Assembly (NCBI RefSeq): GCF_002994745.2
Contig: NC_037092.1
Span: forward strand, 3,090,501-3,154,500
Length of the DNA: 64,000 nucleotides
Source of the DNA: Rosa chinensis
Taxonomy: Eukaryota; Streptophyta; Magnoliopsida; Rosales; Rosaceae
Reading direction: 5' to 3'
Shown here: positions 1 through 11,280 of the stretch, one piece after another
Layout: every line of letters begins with the position of its first letter
How positions within the stretch are numbered: position 1 is the first letter of the stretch
The notes under the pieces: model-generated
What the model was told of the DNA's origin: nothing
Database searches by the model: none
What the model saw: only the letters and a program-made list of their open reading frames with translations
Translations under genes and position numbers: made by a program

Positions 1-3000
1 CGCCTGTGCGGATATGTGAGCCTTGTAAGAAGCTAGAAGAAGCAGCGCGGTTCGAGAGATATGGACACAAGAGTAGAGCTGCGAGAGGTACACTTCTTGA
101 TTACTTTTTGAGGTTGTTAGTTCATTTCTCTATCTTGTTACTGTTTGTACTCATTTTGCGATAAGCCGTGTGCATTGTATTTTTAGTTAGGAGTGGTCAA
201 TGTAGAGTCAATTTTCTTCCTCAGACATTTGCATTCTGTTAGTGGCACACACGAAAGGTTGAACTACTGTAAATGGTGCCCGTCTGTATCAACGTCTCAA
301 CCCTCTTGTGCAGGCAGTTCAAATTTGACATCAAAGCCTGAGGATGAAATTTTGAACCAGATACTTGGTAATGAAGGGAAGGAATCAGGACAAGAGGTTA
401 ACAAGAATGTAGTTTCCAGTATGCTGAGGGCAACTAGTAGTGCATCATGTTCAAATAGTCGAGGAGATTCCAGCCATGATGCGGTGGGAGAAATACTTAG
501 TAGTGTTTCTGTTGATAAGTTTAGTCAATTACAGAATGATAGTCAATCTGTTACTCCTGAGGAATTGCGTCAGCAAGCTTTGGATGAAAAAAAGAAGTAT
601 AAAATTCTGAAAGGAGAAGGGAAGTCTGCGGAAGCATTAAGAGCCTTTAAGAAAGGGAAGGAGCTTGAGAGGCAGGCTGATGCGTTGGAAATATCCTTAA
701 GAAAAAAGCGTAAAAAGGATTTACTCTCTGACAATGTGGCTGAGGGCCAGACTAAAGATGACTCTTCCCAATCTGGAAGAAGAAATAGGGTCACTCCTCC
801 AGTGGGTAAAGAAAAAGATGACCTTTCAGCGGAGCTTAAAGAATTAGGGTGGTCTGATATGGATCTCCGTGACAAGAATAAAAAACAAGCGAGTCTGACT
901 GTGGAGGGCGAGCTGTCTTCTCTTCTGGGAGAAATCTCACAAAAGAGCAATAAAAGTAAGGCTACTAGTGCCATTGACAAAACACAGGTTGTTGCACATA
1001 AAAAGAAGGCTCTCCAGCTGAAGCGTGAGGGCAAGCTTGCAGAAGCCAAGGAAGAATTAAAGAGAGCTAAAGTTCTAGAGAAGCAACTTGAAGAACAGGA
1101 ATTGTTGGGTGAGGCTGAAGAGTCCGATGATGAAATATCTGCACTGATTCGTAGTATGGATGATGACAAAGAAGATTTTTCAATTCAATATGAGCAGGAG
1201 GATGCCTTTAATTTTGATAGTCTTATTAATGCTGCTGATGATCATATTATAGATAGTAATTTTGAAGTGACAGAAGAGGATATGGAGGACCCAGAAATAA
1301 CTGCTGCCTTAAAATCTTTAGGATGGGCTCAAGATTCAAATAATCCTCCTGAAACCTCTGCTACCCAGATAGCTTCAGTTGACAAGGAAGCACTATTAAG
1401 TGAAATTCAATCCTTAAAAAGAGAGGCTGTAACTCTTAAACGAGCAGGTAATGCCACAGAAGCAATGGTGCAGCTAAAAAAGGCAAAACTGCTTGAAAGG
1501 GACCTTGAAAGCATTGAGTCCCAAGAGGGCAATGTCGTGAAACCTTCTGCAACAGTTCATAATCAAACTATTGATAGATCATCAAAGTCATCTATGGTGG
1601 ATGATGGAAATATTAGTGCAATGGAACATATTGACTTCAAACCTGCGAGGAAGAGTAAGTTAATGATTCAAAAAGAGCTTCTGGCTTTGAAGAAGAAGGC
1701 CCGTGCTCTGAGACAGGAGGGACGATTAGATGAAGCTGAAGAAGAGTTGAAGAGAGGCAGGATTCTTGAGCATCAGCTTGAAGAAATGGAGAATGGTAAG
1801 GACTCAGTTTTGGAACATGAGCATGCCAATGTCTCTGGAAGTCTGTTATTTGCAGATGAGGAAGGAGAGAATGTAACAGATCAAGATATGTATGATCCAA
1901 CATATCTTTCCATGCTAAGGAATTTGGGTTGGAATGATGATAATGAAGTTGCAAACTCTTCATCAGCACCTGATAAGAAAATAGGTAACATGCAGGCTAG
2001 TGAATCTTCTGGAGCACAAGCCCGAAGTGATTTCCCGGTTGGAGGATCAAGGAAAAGTAAATCTGAAATTCAGAAGGAACTATTAGGGTTGAAAAGAAAG
2101 GCTCTTGCTCTGAGGCGCCAGGGAGACACCGAGGAAGCAGAAGAAATGCTGAAAAAGGCAAAAGCATTAGAGGGGGAGATGTCGGAGATGGAAGCACCGA
2201 AGAAAGTTCAGTCGGACTTTGGTAGGGACAAGGACAATTTCATTGATAATCTTCCTTTCAGTGTAGAGGAAGAAGGTGATGGCGGGGATGTAACAGAAAA
2301 TGATATGCAGGACCCAGCACTACTCTCAGTGCTAAAGAGTTTGGGGTGGGAGGATAAAGAGCATTCTGTAGAGGCATCTCCTCTGCAATCTTCTTCCAAA
2401 CTTGCTGTTGCTGCACCAAGAAGTAAGGGTGAAATCCAAAGGGAGCTTTTGGATTTGAAAAGAAAGGCTCATGCATTTAGACGAAAGGGGCAGACTGAAG
2501 AAGCTGAAGAAGTGTTGAAGATGGCAAAGGTACTAGAAGTTCAAATTGAAGAGTTGGAAGCCCCAAAGGGTTTACCAATGGAATTGGGTCCAGGTCGCCC
2601 AGACAACCAGAGAATTGCTCAAGGCGCTAGTCAGTCTTCACCTGCCCAATCTGGGAACTTCGCAGATTTATTGACGGGGGATGACTGGAAAGGTTCTCCA
2701 GGGTCTGCTGAAAAACAATATGATAACCTATCTTATTCTGTTGATTCTGTTAACGCCAGTCCTCCCATTCAGTTGAGATCCTCACAGGAAGATCTGAGAA
2801 AAAGAGATGATGCAATAATTAATAAACGGGAAGATACGATTGTAGCCAATGAGAAGCAAGATGCTAAAGACGTCAATTTGGTTCTGGGATCTTCTTCACA
2901 GAAGAATGAAAGTGCCAATGAGAAGCAAGATGCTACAGAGGTCAATTTGGTTCTGGGATCATCTTCACAGAAGAATGAAAGTGCCATTCGGCAAGAAATC

Positions 3001-3690
3001 GTGGCTTTTAAGAGGAGGGCATTAGCTCTAAAGAGAGAAGGAAAACTGACAGAAGCCCGTGAAGAACTTAGGCAGGCTAAAGTGTTGGAGAAGCGTCTTG
3101 AGGAAGACAGTCCTCAGTCCAAAACTAGTTCGAGTGATGTGTCCGGTTCTGCTAACAATGTTCCTCCAGCTGCCCAAAAGCAGCATGGATCACCGTCGTT
3201 GGGCCAAAAACCAATGTCCAGTCGTGATCGCTTCAAGTTGCAACAGGAGTCTCTAGGTCACAAACGTCAAGCCCTGAAGCTGCGAAGGGAGGGTCGGATT
3301 GAAGAAGCGGAAGCAGAGTTTGAATTGGCCAAGGTACTTGAGGCTCAGTTAGAGGAAAGTGCTACTCATGATTCCACTAGTGTAGCACCAGTGGATGATG
3401 CGGCCGTAGAGGGACTTCTTGATCCTGAACTTCTGTCTGCCTTAAGAGCAATTGGAATTGAAGATGCCAATACATCATCTCAAGGTCCTGGAAGACCAGA
3501 GCATTCAAAACCCAATGTTGGCAAGAGTGACGATGTAATCCAAGATAGAAGTAATCTGGAGGAACAGATCAAGGCAGAGAAGGTGAAGGCACTAAATCTG
3601 AAACGTGCAGGAAAACAAGCCGAGGCCTTGGATGCTCTTCGAAGGGCCAAGATGCTTGAAAAGAAGCTGAATTCCTCGGCTCCAAAGTGA
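1..3690 (+). CDS. FYVE zinc-finger protein with nine hairpin repeats (5' partial)
   Basis: The gene enters from the left edge. Exon 1..87 encodes the end of a FYVE domain (RICEPC, KKLEEAARFE, ending GHKSRAAR). Intron 88..313 is GT-AG and phase 1, and the last exon is 314..3690. FYVE domains bind PI3P on endosomes; the rest resembles Arabidopsis At1g61690-type proteins (family recalled, not searched). The long exon holds nine ~40-residue helical hairpins of the form LKRKALALRRxGxxEEAEE, ending AKxLExxLEE, near nt 559-690, 978-1100, 1390-1515, 1665-1790, 2070-2190, 2435-2560, 2985-3105, 3240-3360 and 3560-3675. They look like DM14/MIT-type or coiled-coil hairpins. Between them a motif DPxLLSxLxxLGW recurs four times (about nt 1288, 1894, 2311, 3421). 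A 69-bp exact-register duplication lies at 2845-2982. The open frame continues upstream to a GTG at 193 but that stretch is intron. The stop is TGA 3688-3690. Confidence 0.9.
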
Positions 3691-4426
3691 ATTTATTGTT
3701 GAAGCAGGATGACTGAGGATATAAAACGGACTCTTTTTTTTTTTTTTCTTTTTCTTTTTTCCATTTCAATCATGTATGTCAGTTTTACTCATTGATTTGT
3801 AAACCAATAGTATCATCATAACGTTAAAGTGCCTTCCCTGCATAACTGGAGATGTGTAACATTCTGCATGTTTGTGTTTCAGATTCTGTATCATTGAATT
3901 AAAGGTGTAATAAGATTGAGATAAACGAATGCTTATAAATCCCTTGAATAACTCGTCTTTTTTATTACTGTTTGGTAATGGGGAAAAATGATGCTGACAC
4001 TCACAAATATATGTATTAGTAATTGTCTTTAATTAAGCATGGATCATGTGCAGCATATATAGCCAGTTCATCGATCTAGTTAGAAATTTAGGGTTCCAGC
4101 TAATTCACAAGTCAGCCTCCGAATGATAGTAGCGGTGGACTAGTACTATGCCAAACATACTTTCTGGAACCCCCAAACTACCAAAAGGGAAGTAGTTCAT
4201 GAAGATGAGACCTGTCTCACTGTCTCTGCAATAAATCAATGCGCCGATTCTTGAGATGCTGTTCATCACCCCTTTAATCGAGGACATAGTTCCAGCAACT
4301 TGACCAATTCAATGGTCTATGAGGTGTTTAAGTTTTTAGTTCAGAAGATATTATAGTGCTAATAATAGTTGGATCATCGATATATAGTTAAACTAATGGG
4401 ACTAATTGAGTGAACTAATTAACTAA
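3691..4426. other. 3' flank of FYVE gene and duplicated block delta (copy 1)
   Basis: About 330 bp of 3' UTR-like, T-rich sequence follows the stop. From about 4030 to 4380 lies a block that recurs, diverged, at about 16540-16960. Shared strings include AGTTCATGAAGAT, TTGAGATGCTGTT and TCTATGAGGTGTTT. A short minus-strand reading frame in this copy (4287..4105, 60 codons) is broken in the other copy, so I do not call a gene. The end of the block (about 4355-4426) matches intron 6 of TPS1. Confidence 0.5.
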
Positions 4427-4743
4427 GAGAAAATGTTACAAACAGTATCCAAACTAAGGCTCATTCTTAACTTCAGTACCTGACTATGCAAAACTATCAC
4501 TTTGGTACCCCAAGTTTGAAGTCCGACCCAAGAATATATAACGCCGTTATCTAGCTAACCACGTGGCATATTTTGGGGGCCCTCATGGTTTGCCACGTAG
4601 CAAAGACTTAACGCTGTGATGAACGGCGTGTACTATTCTTGGGTCGAGCTTCAAACTTGGGGTACCAAAGTGATAGTTTTGCATAGTCGGGTACTGAAGT
4701 TAGAAGTCGGCCTTAATTCGAGTACTGTTTGTAAAATTTTCTC
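4427..4743. mobile_element. MULE-type MITE, family 1, copy 1
   Basis: A 317-bp element is almost entirely a pair of inverted repeats. It starts GAGAAAATGTTACAAACAG and ends with the complement, and contains the palindromic arms CTATCACTTTGGTACC and GGTACCAAAGTGATAG. It is flanked by ATTAACTAA (4418-4426) and ATAAACTAA (4744-4752), a 9-bp target duplication with one mismatch as expected for Mutator-like elements. It sits in what was the last intron of a terpene synthase: the same intron in TPS1 (14468-14559) lacks it. No coding capacity. Confidence 0.85.
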
Positions 4744-4758
4744 ATAAACTAAATGTAA

Positions 4759-5093
4759 GACGAGGCGTAAAATGGGAATGACGGATCATGCATTGAGGGC
4801 TACATAAAAAGAACATCAAGGCTCTTGATCAGTTGAAGAGAGGCACAAGCATTTGTTATCCGAAAGATTTCGGATCAATGGAAGAACCTCAACCAAGAAT
4901 GCTTCTCTTGTAATCCGTATTCAGAGTCTTTCACACAACTCGCTCTCAGTGTATCAAAAATGGTTCCGATGATGTACGACTACAATGCTCAATTGCTCAT
5001 CATCGTCTTCCAGGTCTCGAGGGAGGAGAATATGAAGTCGCTGCTTTAAGATGGTTCTCTTGCAAAAGACATCACTCATGGCTAGCTAGTTAA
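4759..5093 (+). pseudogene. Relict terpene synthase last exon
   Basis: This stretch aligns over its whole length with exon 7 of TPS1 (14560-14871), including the segments for [18 protein letters not shown] and [10 protein letters not shown] and the closing GCTAGC. The reading frame is broken: stop codons, small indels (an extra CAATTGCTCATC-like segment near 4990) and loss of the splice acceptor (GCAG in TPS1, GTAAG here). No other TPS exons are seen upstream, so it is an isolated 3' remnant of a former tandem copy, with a MITE in its adjoining intron. Confidence 0.85.
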
Positions 5094-5514
5094 GCCCAAT
5101 ATAATCGAATTGAGCCCGAAAGAAAAGCCTCTTTTTTTTTCTTTTTTGGTCGAAGTGGGGTGAACGGTTCAGATTAATGTAAGGATCAGATTGTGAAATA
5201 CCGAATTAACACTTCCGTTTTTTTTTTCATTTGAACACTATGGTCATGACAAGTCAATAAAGTCAATGTTCCAGTAAAGTGGAGAATGAAGGCCACATGT
5301 CTCTCATCCAATGATTCTGTTAGGAGAATAGGAGGTGATCACTGCTAATCAAAGTATAAATGGCCTGTATTAGTTACATTTTCTTTTAAGCTTGACTTTC
5401 GATCTATTTCCTTATTAATTATTCTCTCTCTGTTTATACAGATATTGCGATTAGGGTTTCCATTGTAATCGTTATGTGATTTTTCTTCTTGTGATCCTTC
5501 TAACTCATTAGGAT
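5094..5514. other. Intergenic, nothing recognised
   Basis: Flank of the TPS relict with poly-T runs (about 5130 and 5220). No reading frame, RNA or repeat that I can support. Confidence 0.5.
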
Positions 5515-6380
5515 GAGTTTTTCTATTGGAACCTCCAAATTTACTCACTTGACCTCTATACTTTTTACACCTCCTATCAAATTTTCAAATACTAAATTTA
5601 CTCATTAAACCTCACTAAAGTTCCTCAAATAACCTCACTCATATAATTTACAAACAAACTAAGATCTTTATAATAAAAAACTTAATCATTTCAATGATTT
5701 AATTACTCTATAAATCTTAATTACATCTCAATTCCTTAATCAGACAACATAAATCTCTTATCCAATAAAAAAAAAAAATCAAACACAAGGTATTGAGTTT
5801 TAAAAATTAATAAAAATAAAATAACATGAACTATTATGTGATTTTTTTATTTACTTTTTCTTTTTTAGTTGTGCAAAAAAAAAAAAACTGATTAATCATT
5901 TTTACTTAATGTTTCTCTATTTTCTGTACCTCATGATTAATTATTTAAATATTTTTTTATTTATTTTTATTTGCTAGCTCTATTTTTTTTTTCTTCTTTT
6001 TGCAAATATAATGGATAGATTTAGATTTAGGTCATAATACAATTTATTTTGTTCTCCCTGACCAATATGCGTTCAATTTGCATATCATACATTTTTATCT
6101 TAATCATAGTTTTATTTCTTATTATATATATATATATATATATATATGAATGCTTTAATGACCATGTAGTGAAATTGGAAAATGAAAATAGATAGGGAAA
6201 ATAATAGTGAATGCAATCTAATATTATTGAATTGGAAAGTTTAGAGAAAATAAATATAACAATTTTTTTAGTATAATTATTGTCTTTAATAGTCATTTTA
6301 TAGTAGGTTATATATGTCATTTAATAATTCATAATAAAGTGAGGTCAAGTGAACAGATTTGGAGTTCCCAATAGAAACTC
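5515..6380. mobile_element. Non-autonomous TIR element, family 2, copy A
   Basis: An AT-rich 866-bp element with ~40-bp terminal inverted repeats. The left end begins GAGTTTTTCTATTGGAACC and runs to CACTTGACCTC; the right end reads GAGGTCAAGTG to AATAGAAACTC. The interior has poly-T/poly-A tracts and a TA microsatellite (about 6123-6150) and no coding potential. The second copy at 21106-21916 has a perfect 9-bp target duplication; here the flanks (CATTAGGAT and CATAATGGAT) are only roughly alike, so this copy looks older. Confidence 0.8.
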
Positions 6381-8368
6381 TCATAATGGATTTATCAACT
6401 ATCAAGCTTCTCCTATGAGCTCTTATAATGCATTTCATATCCATGGAAGCAACGTACTCGACAAAGAACCATAATGTTTCGGATCAATATATGGAAACAA
6501 CTTGGAATAATATGATTAATGCTTCTCGTCAAGCATGATACACTAAAATATGTGTTCTATATCCAAGGAGTGATCATCGCCACCCGCTCCATGTGATGTG
6601 GGTCTCCGTTTCCATAACAACCATAAAAAAAATCATGATGATAATGACTTAATGTGACATTGTGATCGGGATGCCAATTTTTCATTTCCCCTCGGTTTGT
6701 TCTTTGGAGACTTCGTGTGATTTGAGATAATTGTGTGATGCATGTCTCTTAAATGTAATTTTGTTGTTTCATTATTTTCAAAAAAAAAGAAGTTGTTTTC
6801 ATATTTTTCGAGAATGAAATCAAGTTGCCGATGCTTATTCTTTATGAACTTTTGTCATCGGGATCAACTTGATTTACCTCATTTTCGTTTTCTCCAATGA
6901 GTTTCATTTAGTTTTAATTGCTAATAAAATTTTATATGTAGATTGCTTTATCTTTTATTTGATGGGGTTTTGTTTGGCTCATTTTGATATTTGTTTTATC
7001 CCAATATCATTTAGTTTTCTGCTCATAGGTGGTTGAAAGTGATGAGTTGAGATATTATGTTTCTAGGAATCTTCTTAGTTTCAAGCAAAAAGTTACAGTT
7101 AATTATACTACTGTATGCTTGTCTTTCTCGTCATTGAGTTATATTTCTTGATTTGATTGATATCTATCATACATTTCTTTCTTTAATCAAATAAGGAAGA
7201 ACATATATGCTGAGAATATATACATCGATCCCACATGAAAAAAATGGGACATTGCCTGTGTATAAGGGTTTGTGTCACTTCATCCATTGCCAATTAGTTT
7301 TAGATGTGAACCTCATATTACTTTATCATGATATCATAGTGGGTTATCCCACGTGCATGTCTCACCTCCACGCAAGCTCCACGTTACCCACTTACCCAAA
7401 GTTATGCACATGATCCATTGTCAGTTGATTTTGAATGTGAATCTCAAATTTCTTTTTATCAATATATACGGTTAATTATTGCTCATATTCAACAAAAGAA
7501 GCTTGTCTTTCTTTGATCATTGAGTTATTTTACTTGATCTGATCGATCATCGCTCATATATACTTGTCTAGTTGTCGTGATTTCTTAATCAAATTAGGAA
7601 GAACGTACGTATACTCTTCTTTTTGGGGCAAACATACGTACGGTTTTGTTGCTGGTTTTGTTGCATGTTTATATTAAAACTTAAAAGAAACCACAATTAA
7701 AACTATTAAAGCTTCAGTAGTGTGTACTTTCATGTACTTTCATGCATCTAGTTAGTTCTAATTAAAGCGATTGAAATGTTTGAATCTTGTGAACCTGCCT
7801 GGTCTTGTGAACCTGCCTGGTGAATTGAAAGTTTACACAGAACATGTAAGATTTATGAACTTTGCCTTTTATGATGGTTCAGTTTACCTGTGTCGGTGGA
7901 CTATTGAAGAAATAATCGAAACTCCTTCACTTACGTGCTGTACCATTTGCTTCAGCAATTGTAGAATGAGGTGAGTCACAGAGTCAGCTTGTCTCCGCGG
8001 GGTAGCTATGCACATTATGAGTTATTCGTTTTGTGTGATTGAGATAAACCCTCCTCCTTTGTCCAAGAAATAATAATAATAATAATAATATATGCCCGTC
8101 AGCAATAATTTATTTGTTTTATAATCGCAAGATTTTTTTTTCTTTTTTATTCTTTTGGTCGGGAAATTAATTTTATTAAGAGGCAACAGCCCAACACGTC
8201 AAATTTTCTTTGCGAATTTTGATTCTACAACACTCAATTTGGAAAATTATATGCCACATGAAACTGTCTGCAAATATTTATGACCAACATACAGTGTCAT
8301 GTGCCGTATCTAATTAATGTAACTAATAGTCTTATTTTTATATTGCATCTCAAAACACAAAAATTAAA
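6381..8368. other. Intergenic with an imperfect local duplication
   Basis: No gene supported. Two segments about 360 bp apart (about 7090-7215 and 7455-7610) share GCTTGTCTTTCT, CATTGAGTTAT, CTTGAT and AATCAAAT(A/T)AGGAAGAAC, an old imperfect tandem duplication. An 18-bp unit CTTGTGAACCTGCCTGGT is repeated twice at about 7786-7821. An AAT microsatellite lies at about 8068-8090. Confidence 0.5.
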
Positions 8369-8662
8369 AGCAACTCCAACAGCTTCTCTATAATTTTTGT
8401 ATTATAGAGAAACAAAAGTTAAAGGTTTAAGTAATTTTTATTCTCCAACTCTAAATTTTATATTTTACAACAATTTCTAAAATCTCCATAATTCTTACTT
8501 AAAATTTTAGAGATTGTTGTAAATTTAGAGAATTTTATTTTCTCTTTCCTCACTATCCCTAAAATGGGAATAGTGATAGGGAATCTGTTTGAGCAAAAGA
8601 TACTCATTTTTCCCTATAAAATAGAGAAAAATCAAAATATGGGGTAAAATATTGGAGTTGCT
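8369..8662. mobile_element. Small MITE-like element with short TIRs
   Basis: About 294 bp of AT-rich sequence bounded by AGCAACTCC at the left and its complement GGAGTTGCT at the right, with internal self-complementary stretches (TTTTAGAGATTGTTGTAAA against TTTACAACAATTTCTAAAA). This end motif is common in plant MITEs. No clear target duplication is visible, so the class is uncertain. Confidence 0.5.
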
Positions 8663-9084
8663 ATAATGTGAAAAAACAAATCATGTCAAACTTAATTGCC
8701 ATGCATGGATCGTTAGGGAATAAAAATTCTTTAAAAAAAAAATGAAAAACTGGGAAGGTGCCTTGATAAGAGAAAAAATCTGCATGCTCCCGACTCTCAA
8801 CTTTCTACTTCTGAATCTCACTAAAGTAGATCTAAGTGATCTAAGTCTGGTTCTTGAAGAGAGGGGATGATGGGGGAGAGGGACATCTACATTTCTTATT
8901 GTACCGTCGAAGTGATAGACTAAAATAAATCATCTTTCTTGACTCCCTATTGATGCATTACTAATTGATTAGTATTAGTTAAATAACTCATTAAGAGAAG
9001 AAAAATAGCAATTTAGAAGCTAGGGAACCAAACCAAAGAACTCTACAAAGTCAAGGAAAAAGAAATAAGCTATCGAAACCAAAA

Positions 9085-9700
9085 GTCAGAAAGACTATTA
9101 GTGAGCGTTGCACCACACTATGTTAGAGAAAGTCGCACTATAATCTATTAAAACATCGGCTACCTTATAATTTCCTTTGTGAAAAATATGTGAAACACGT
9201 AACTCATTTGTGTGCAAGGGACTATTCACATCATGAGCTTATTGAAACCCTACATATATCAATTGCAAACATGGAAGGCGTTTTGTGGTCCCCTATCAAC
9301 AAAGTTAGGAATGTCAAGGTTTGAAGCAAAGCACCAAGGAAAAATCTCCGACATACCACAAAGAACGCGATGAGAAGTCAAATCAATCCCGCAACACTAC
9401 AATATATCGTCCGATAACACCCTATGCCGCAATACTTTTCAAGAATGAAGAGAAATACGGAGGATAATGAATTTAGACCAGATGATAAAAGATAAGATAA
9501 AGCAAAAGATGGAGAAGCGACCCACCACATTATATTAGAAGAGTTGGTAGCATAGTTCACCAAAAGTGTCGGCTATTTTATTACGTTCGCGAAAAATATG
9601 AGACACTGAAAATTCATTTGAGAAATTCAGTATAAGCAATTAAACCAACTAACACAAATTTGTCATGGAATTATGGAAGGAGATTTAATAAAATCAATGA
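9085..9700 (-). pseudogene. Decayed LINE RNase H fragments
   Basis: Reading the minus strand with frame changes, peptides typical of the C-terminus of plant LINE RNase H domains appear: a VADxL-like segment followed by NYATNSSNIMWWVASPSF. A related segment (GAAACCCTACAT, then AAGGCGTTTTGTGGTCCCCT) recurs at about 11040-11250. All frames are broken. This is a relic with no function claimed; the family call rests on the WW..PPxF-like tail and the spacing. Confidence 0.4.
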
Positions 9701-9810
9701 TCGAGAATAGTCAACTTCTAGTCTAGTCATATGTGGTTCAAATTATGAACATGCGGCAATGAAACTTGGGATATCAACACTATAGCATGCAGAGACAGCT
9801 ATTTGTTCAA

Positions 9811-10139
9811 GAGAAAATGCTACAAACAGTACCCGAATTAAGGCTCATTCTTAACTTTAGTACCTGACTATGCAAAACTATCACTTTAGTACCCCAAGTT
9901 TAAAGTCCGACCCAAGAATGGTACACGCCGTCCATCACGGCGTTAACTAGCTAACCACGTGGCATATTTTGAGGGCCCTTATGGTTTGCCACGTAGCAAA
10001 GACTTAACGATGTGATAGACGGCGTGTACCATTCTTGGGTCGATCTTCAAACTTGGAGTACTAAAGTGATAGTTTTGCATAATCAGATACTGAAGTTAGG
10101 AGTCCGCCTTAACTCGGGTATTGTTTGAAATATTTTCTC
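9811..10139. mobile_element. MULE-type MITE, family 1, copy 2
   Basis: A 329-bp element of the same family as 4427-4743: same GAGAAAATG(C/T)TACAAACAGTA ends, same inner palindrome and the same central segment CTAACCACGTGGCATATTTT. It has a perfect 9-bp target duplication TTTGTTCAA at 9802-9810 and 10140-10148, confirming a Mutator-like transposition. No coding potential. Confidence 0.9.
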
Positions 10140-10189
10140 TTTGTTCAATTAGACAAGTCTTTAACTTTCAATAGCCAAAACCAGCAATT

Positions 10190-10979
10190 AGAGCAAGTGC
10201 ACCCGTAGTCAAGAAAAGGCAAAGTCGAGAAGTCAAAAATTCGACCAGTCAAGTTACTATTCACTGCCACTGGACATAGGTTTGCACCCGTTTTTTTCTT
10301 GCCCGGTCAACACTGTTCACTTTTTTACTGCTCACTTTTACTGTTCACACTTTTTACTGTTCACTTTTTTGTTTTTTTTCTGCTTTTTTTTACTGTTTAA
10401 CGTTCTGCGTTTTTACTGTTTACTTTCTGCTATTTTACTGTTTCATTTGACTCGTCTGACCCGACCCGCCTGTTTCTCCCTCCTCCGGCGTCCTCCGTCC
10501 ACGGACCCGGCTCCCCCGAGGTCGCCTCACCTATTCCGGCCACTCCGTGGCGTCAGCCGGCCCGGACGCTGCCCCTAGGCCGAGATCGAAGCAACCCCAG
10601 GCCGAGATCGAAGCAACCCGAGGTCGCCTCACCTCATCCGGCCACTCCGTGGCGTCAGCCGGCCCAGACGCTGCCCCCAGGTCGAGATGGAAGCAACCCC
10701 AGGCCGAGATCGAAGCAATTCTGTGGCGTCTGTTTCTCTTCTCTCTCCGCAGCCCCTGTGAGGTCAGCCACGTTCTGTGGTTGGCCGAGCTGGCAGCCGG
10801 ATGACTTCGGGCAAGAGTTTAGTCATGGGCTTGCCCCTTTTTTTGACCTCAGTCATGGAAAGCCAAAGTTTGGCTGGTCAAGAGTTTGCCGGTGGAAGCT
10901 GGTTTCTCTCCATGCCCGGTCACCACATCATCATTCTCTCACTTTGCCCGAGCAAAGTCATACCGGTGGACTTGCTCTT
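10190..10979. mobile_element. Non-autonomous TIR element with GC-rich tandem core
   Basis: The left end reads AGAGCAAGTGCACCCGTAGTC and the right end, complemented, AGAGCAAGTCCACCGGTATGAC. Near both ends are further inverted matches (GCAAAGTC, GCCCGGTCA). The interior is far more GC-rich than its surroundings and holds two copies of a ~110-bp unit (about 10519-10720) with GAGGTCGCCTCACCT and GGCCACTCCGTGGCGTCAGCC. Open frames here (10547-10804, 10758-11043) are repeat artefacts. A clean target duplication was not found; hAT-like is a guess. Confidence 0.5.
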
Positions 10980-11280
10980 AGATGCAGAGTTGGCTACTTG
11001 GTTTGAACAAGTCAAAATAAGCATTGAACATTTGGGCATTTGAGCCGGTCTCTGCCCAAAGACTTGAGAGCTAAGACTTAAGACACATGCACTGACTTGT
11101 CACCGTCACATCAATTAAGAATTGAGACTAAACGAGATTGGTGTGCAACACACATTCGCAAGCGACCATTCACATTTCACGAGCATATTGAAACCCTACA
11201 TGGACTCACAACTAATTGCACTAGTGGAAGGCATTTTGTGGTCCCCTGTAGATTGTTATGTTTTTTCCCAGATGTATTTC

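Noticed and set aside
193..313. In-frame extension of the FYVE gene's long exon starting at a GTG
   Set aside because: The exon joins cleanly from 87 to 314 (GT-AG, phase 1) with the conserved AARG-SSNLTSKPED continuity; 88-313 is intron.
4105..4287. 60-codon minus-strand frame in block delta
   Set aside because: Attractive peptide but its counterpart near 16680-16800 is frame-broken and no family is recognised.
5345..5548. 67-codon minus-strand frame
   Set aside because: Low-complexity N/K/E-rich peptide crossing the left end of a TIR element; no support.
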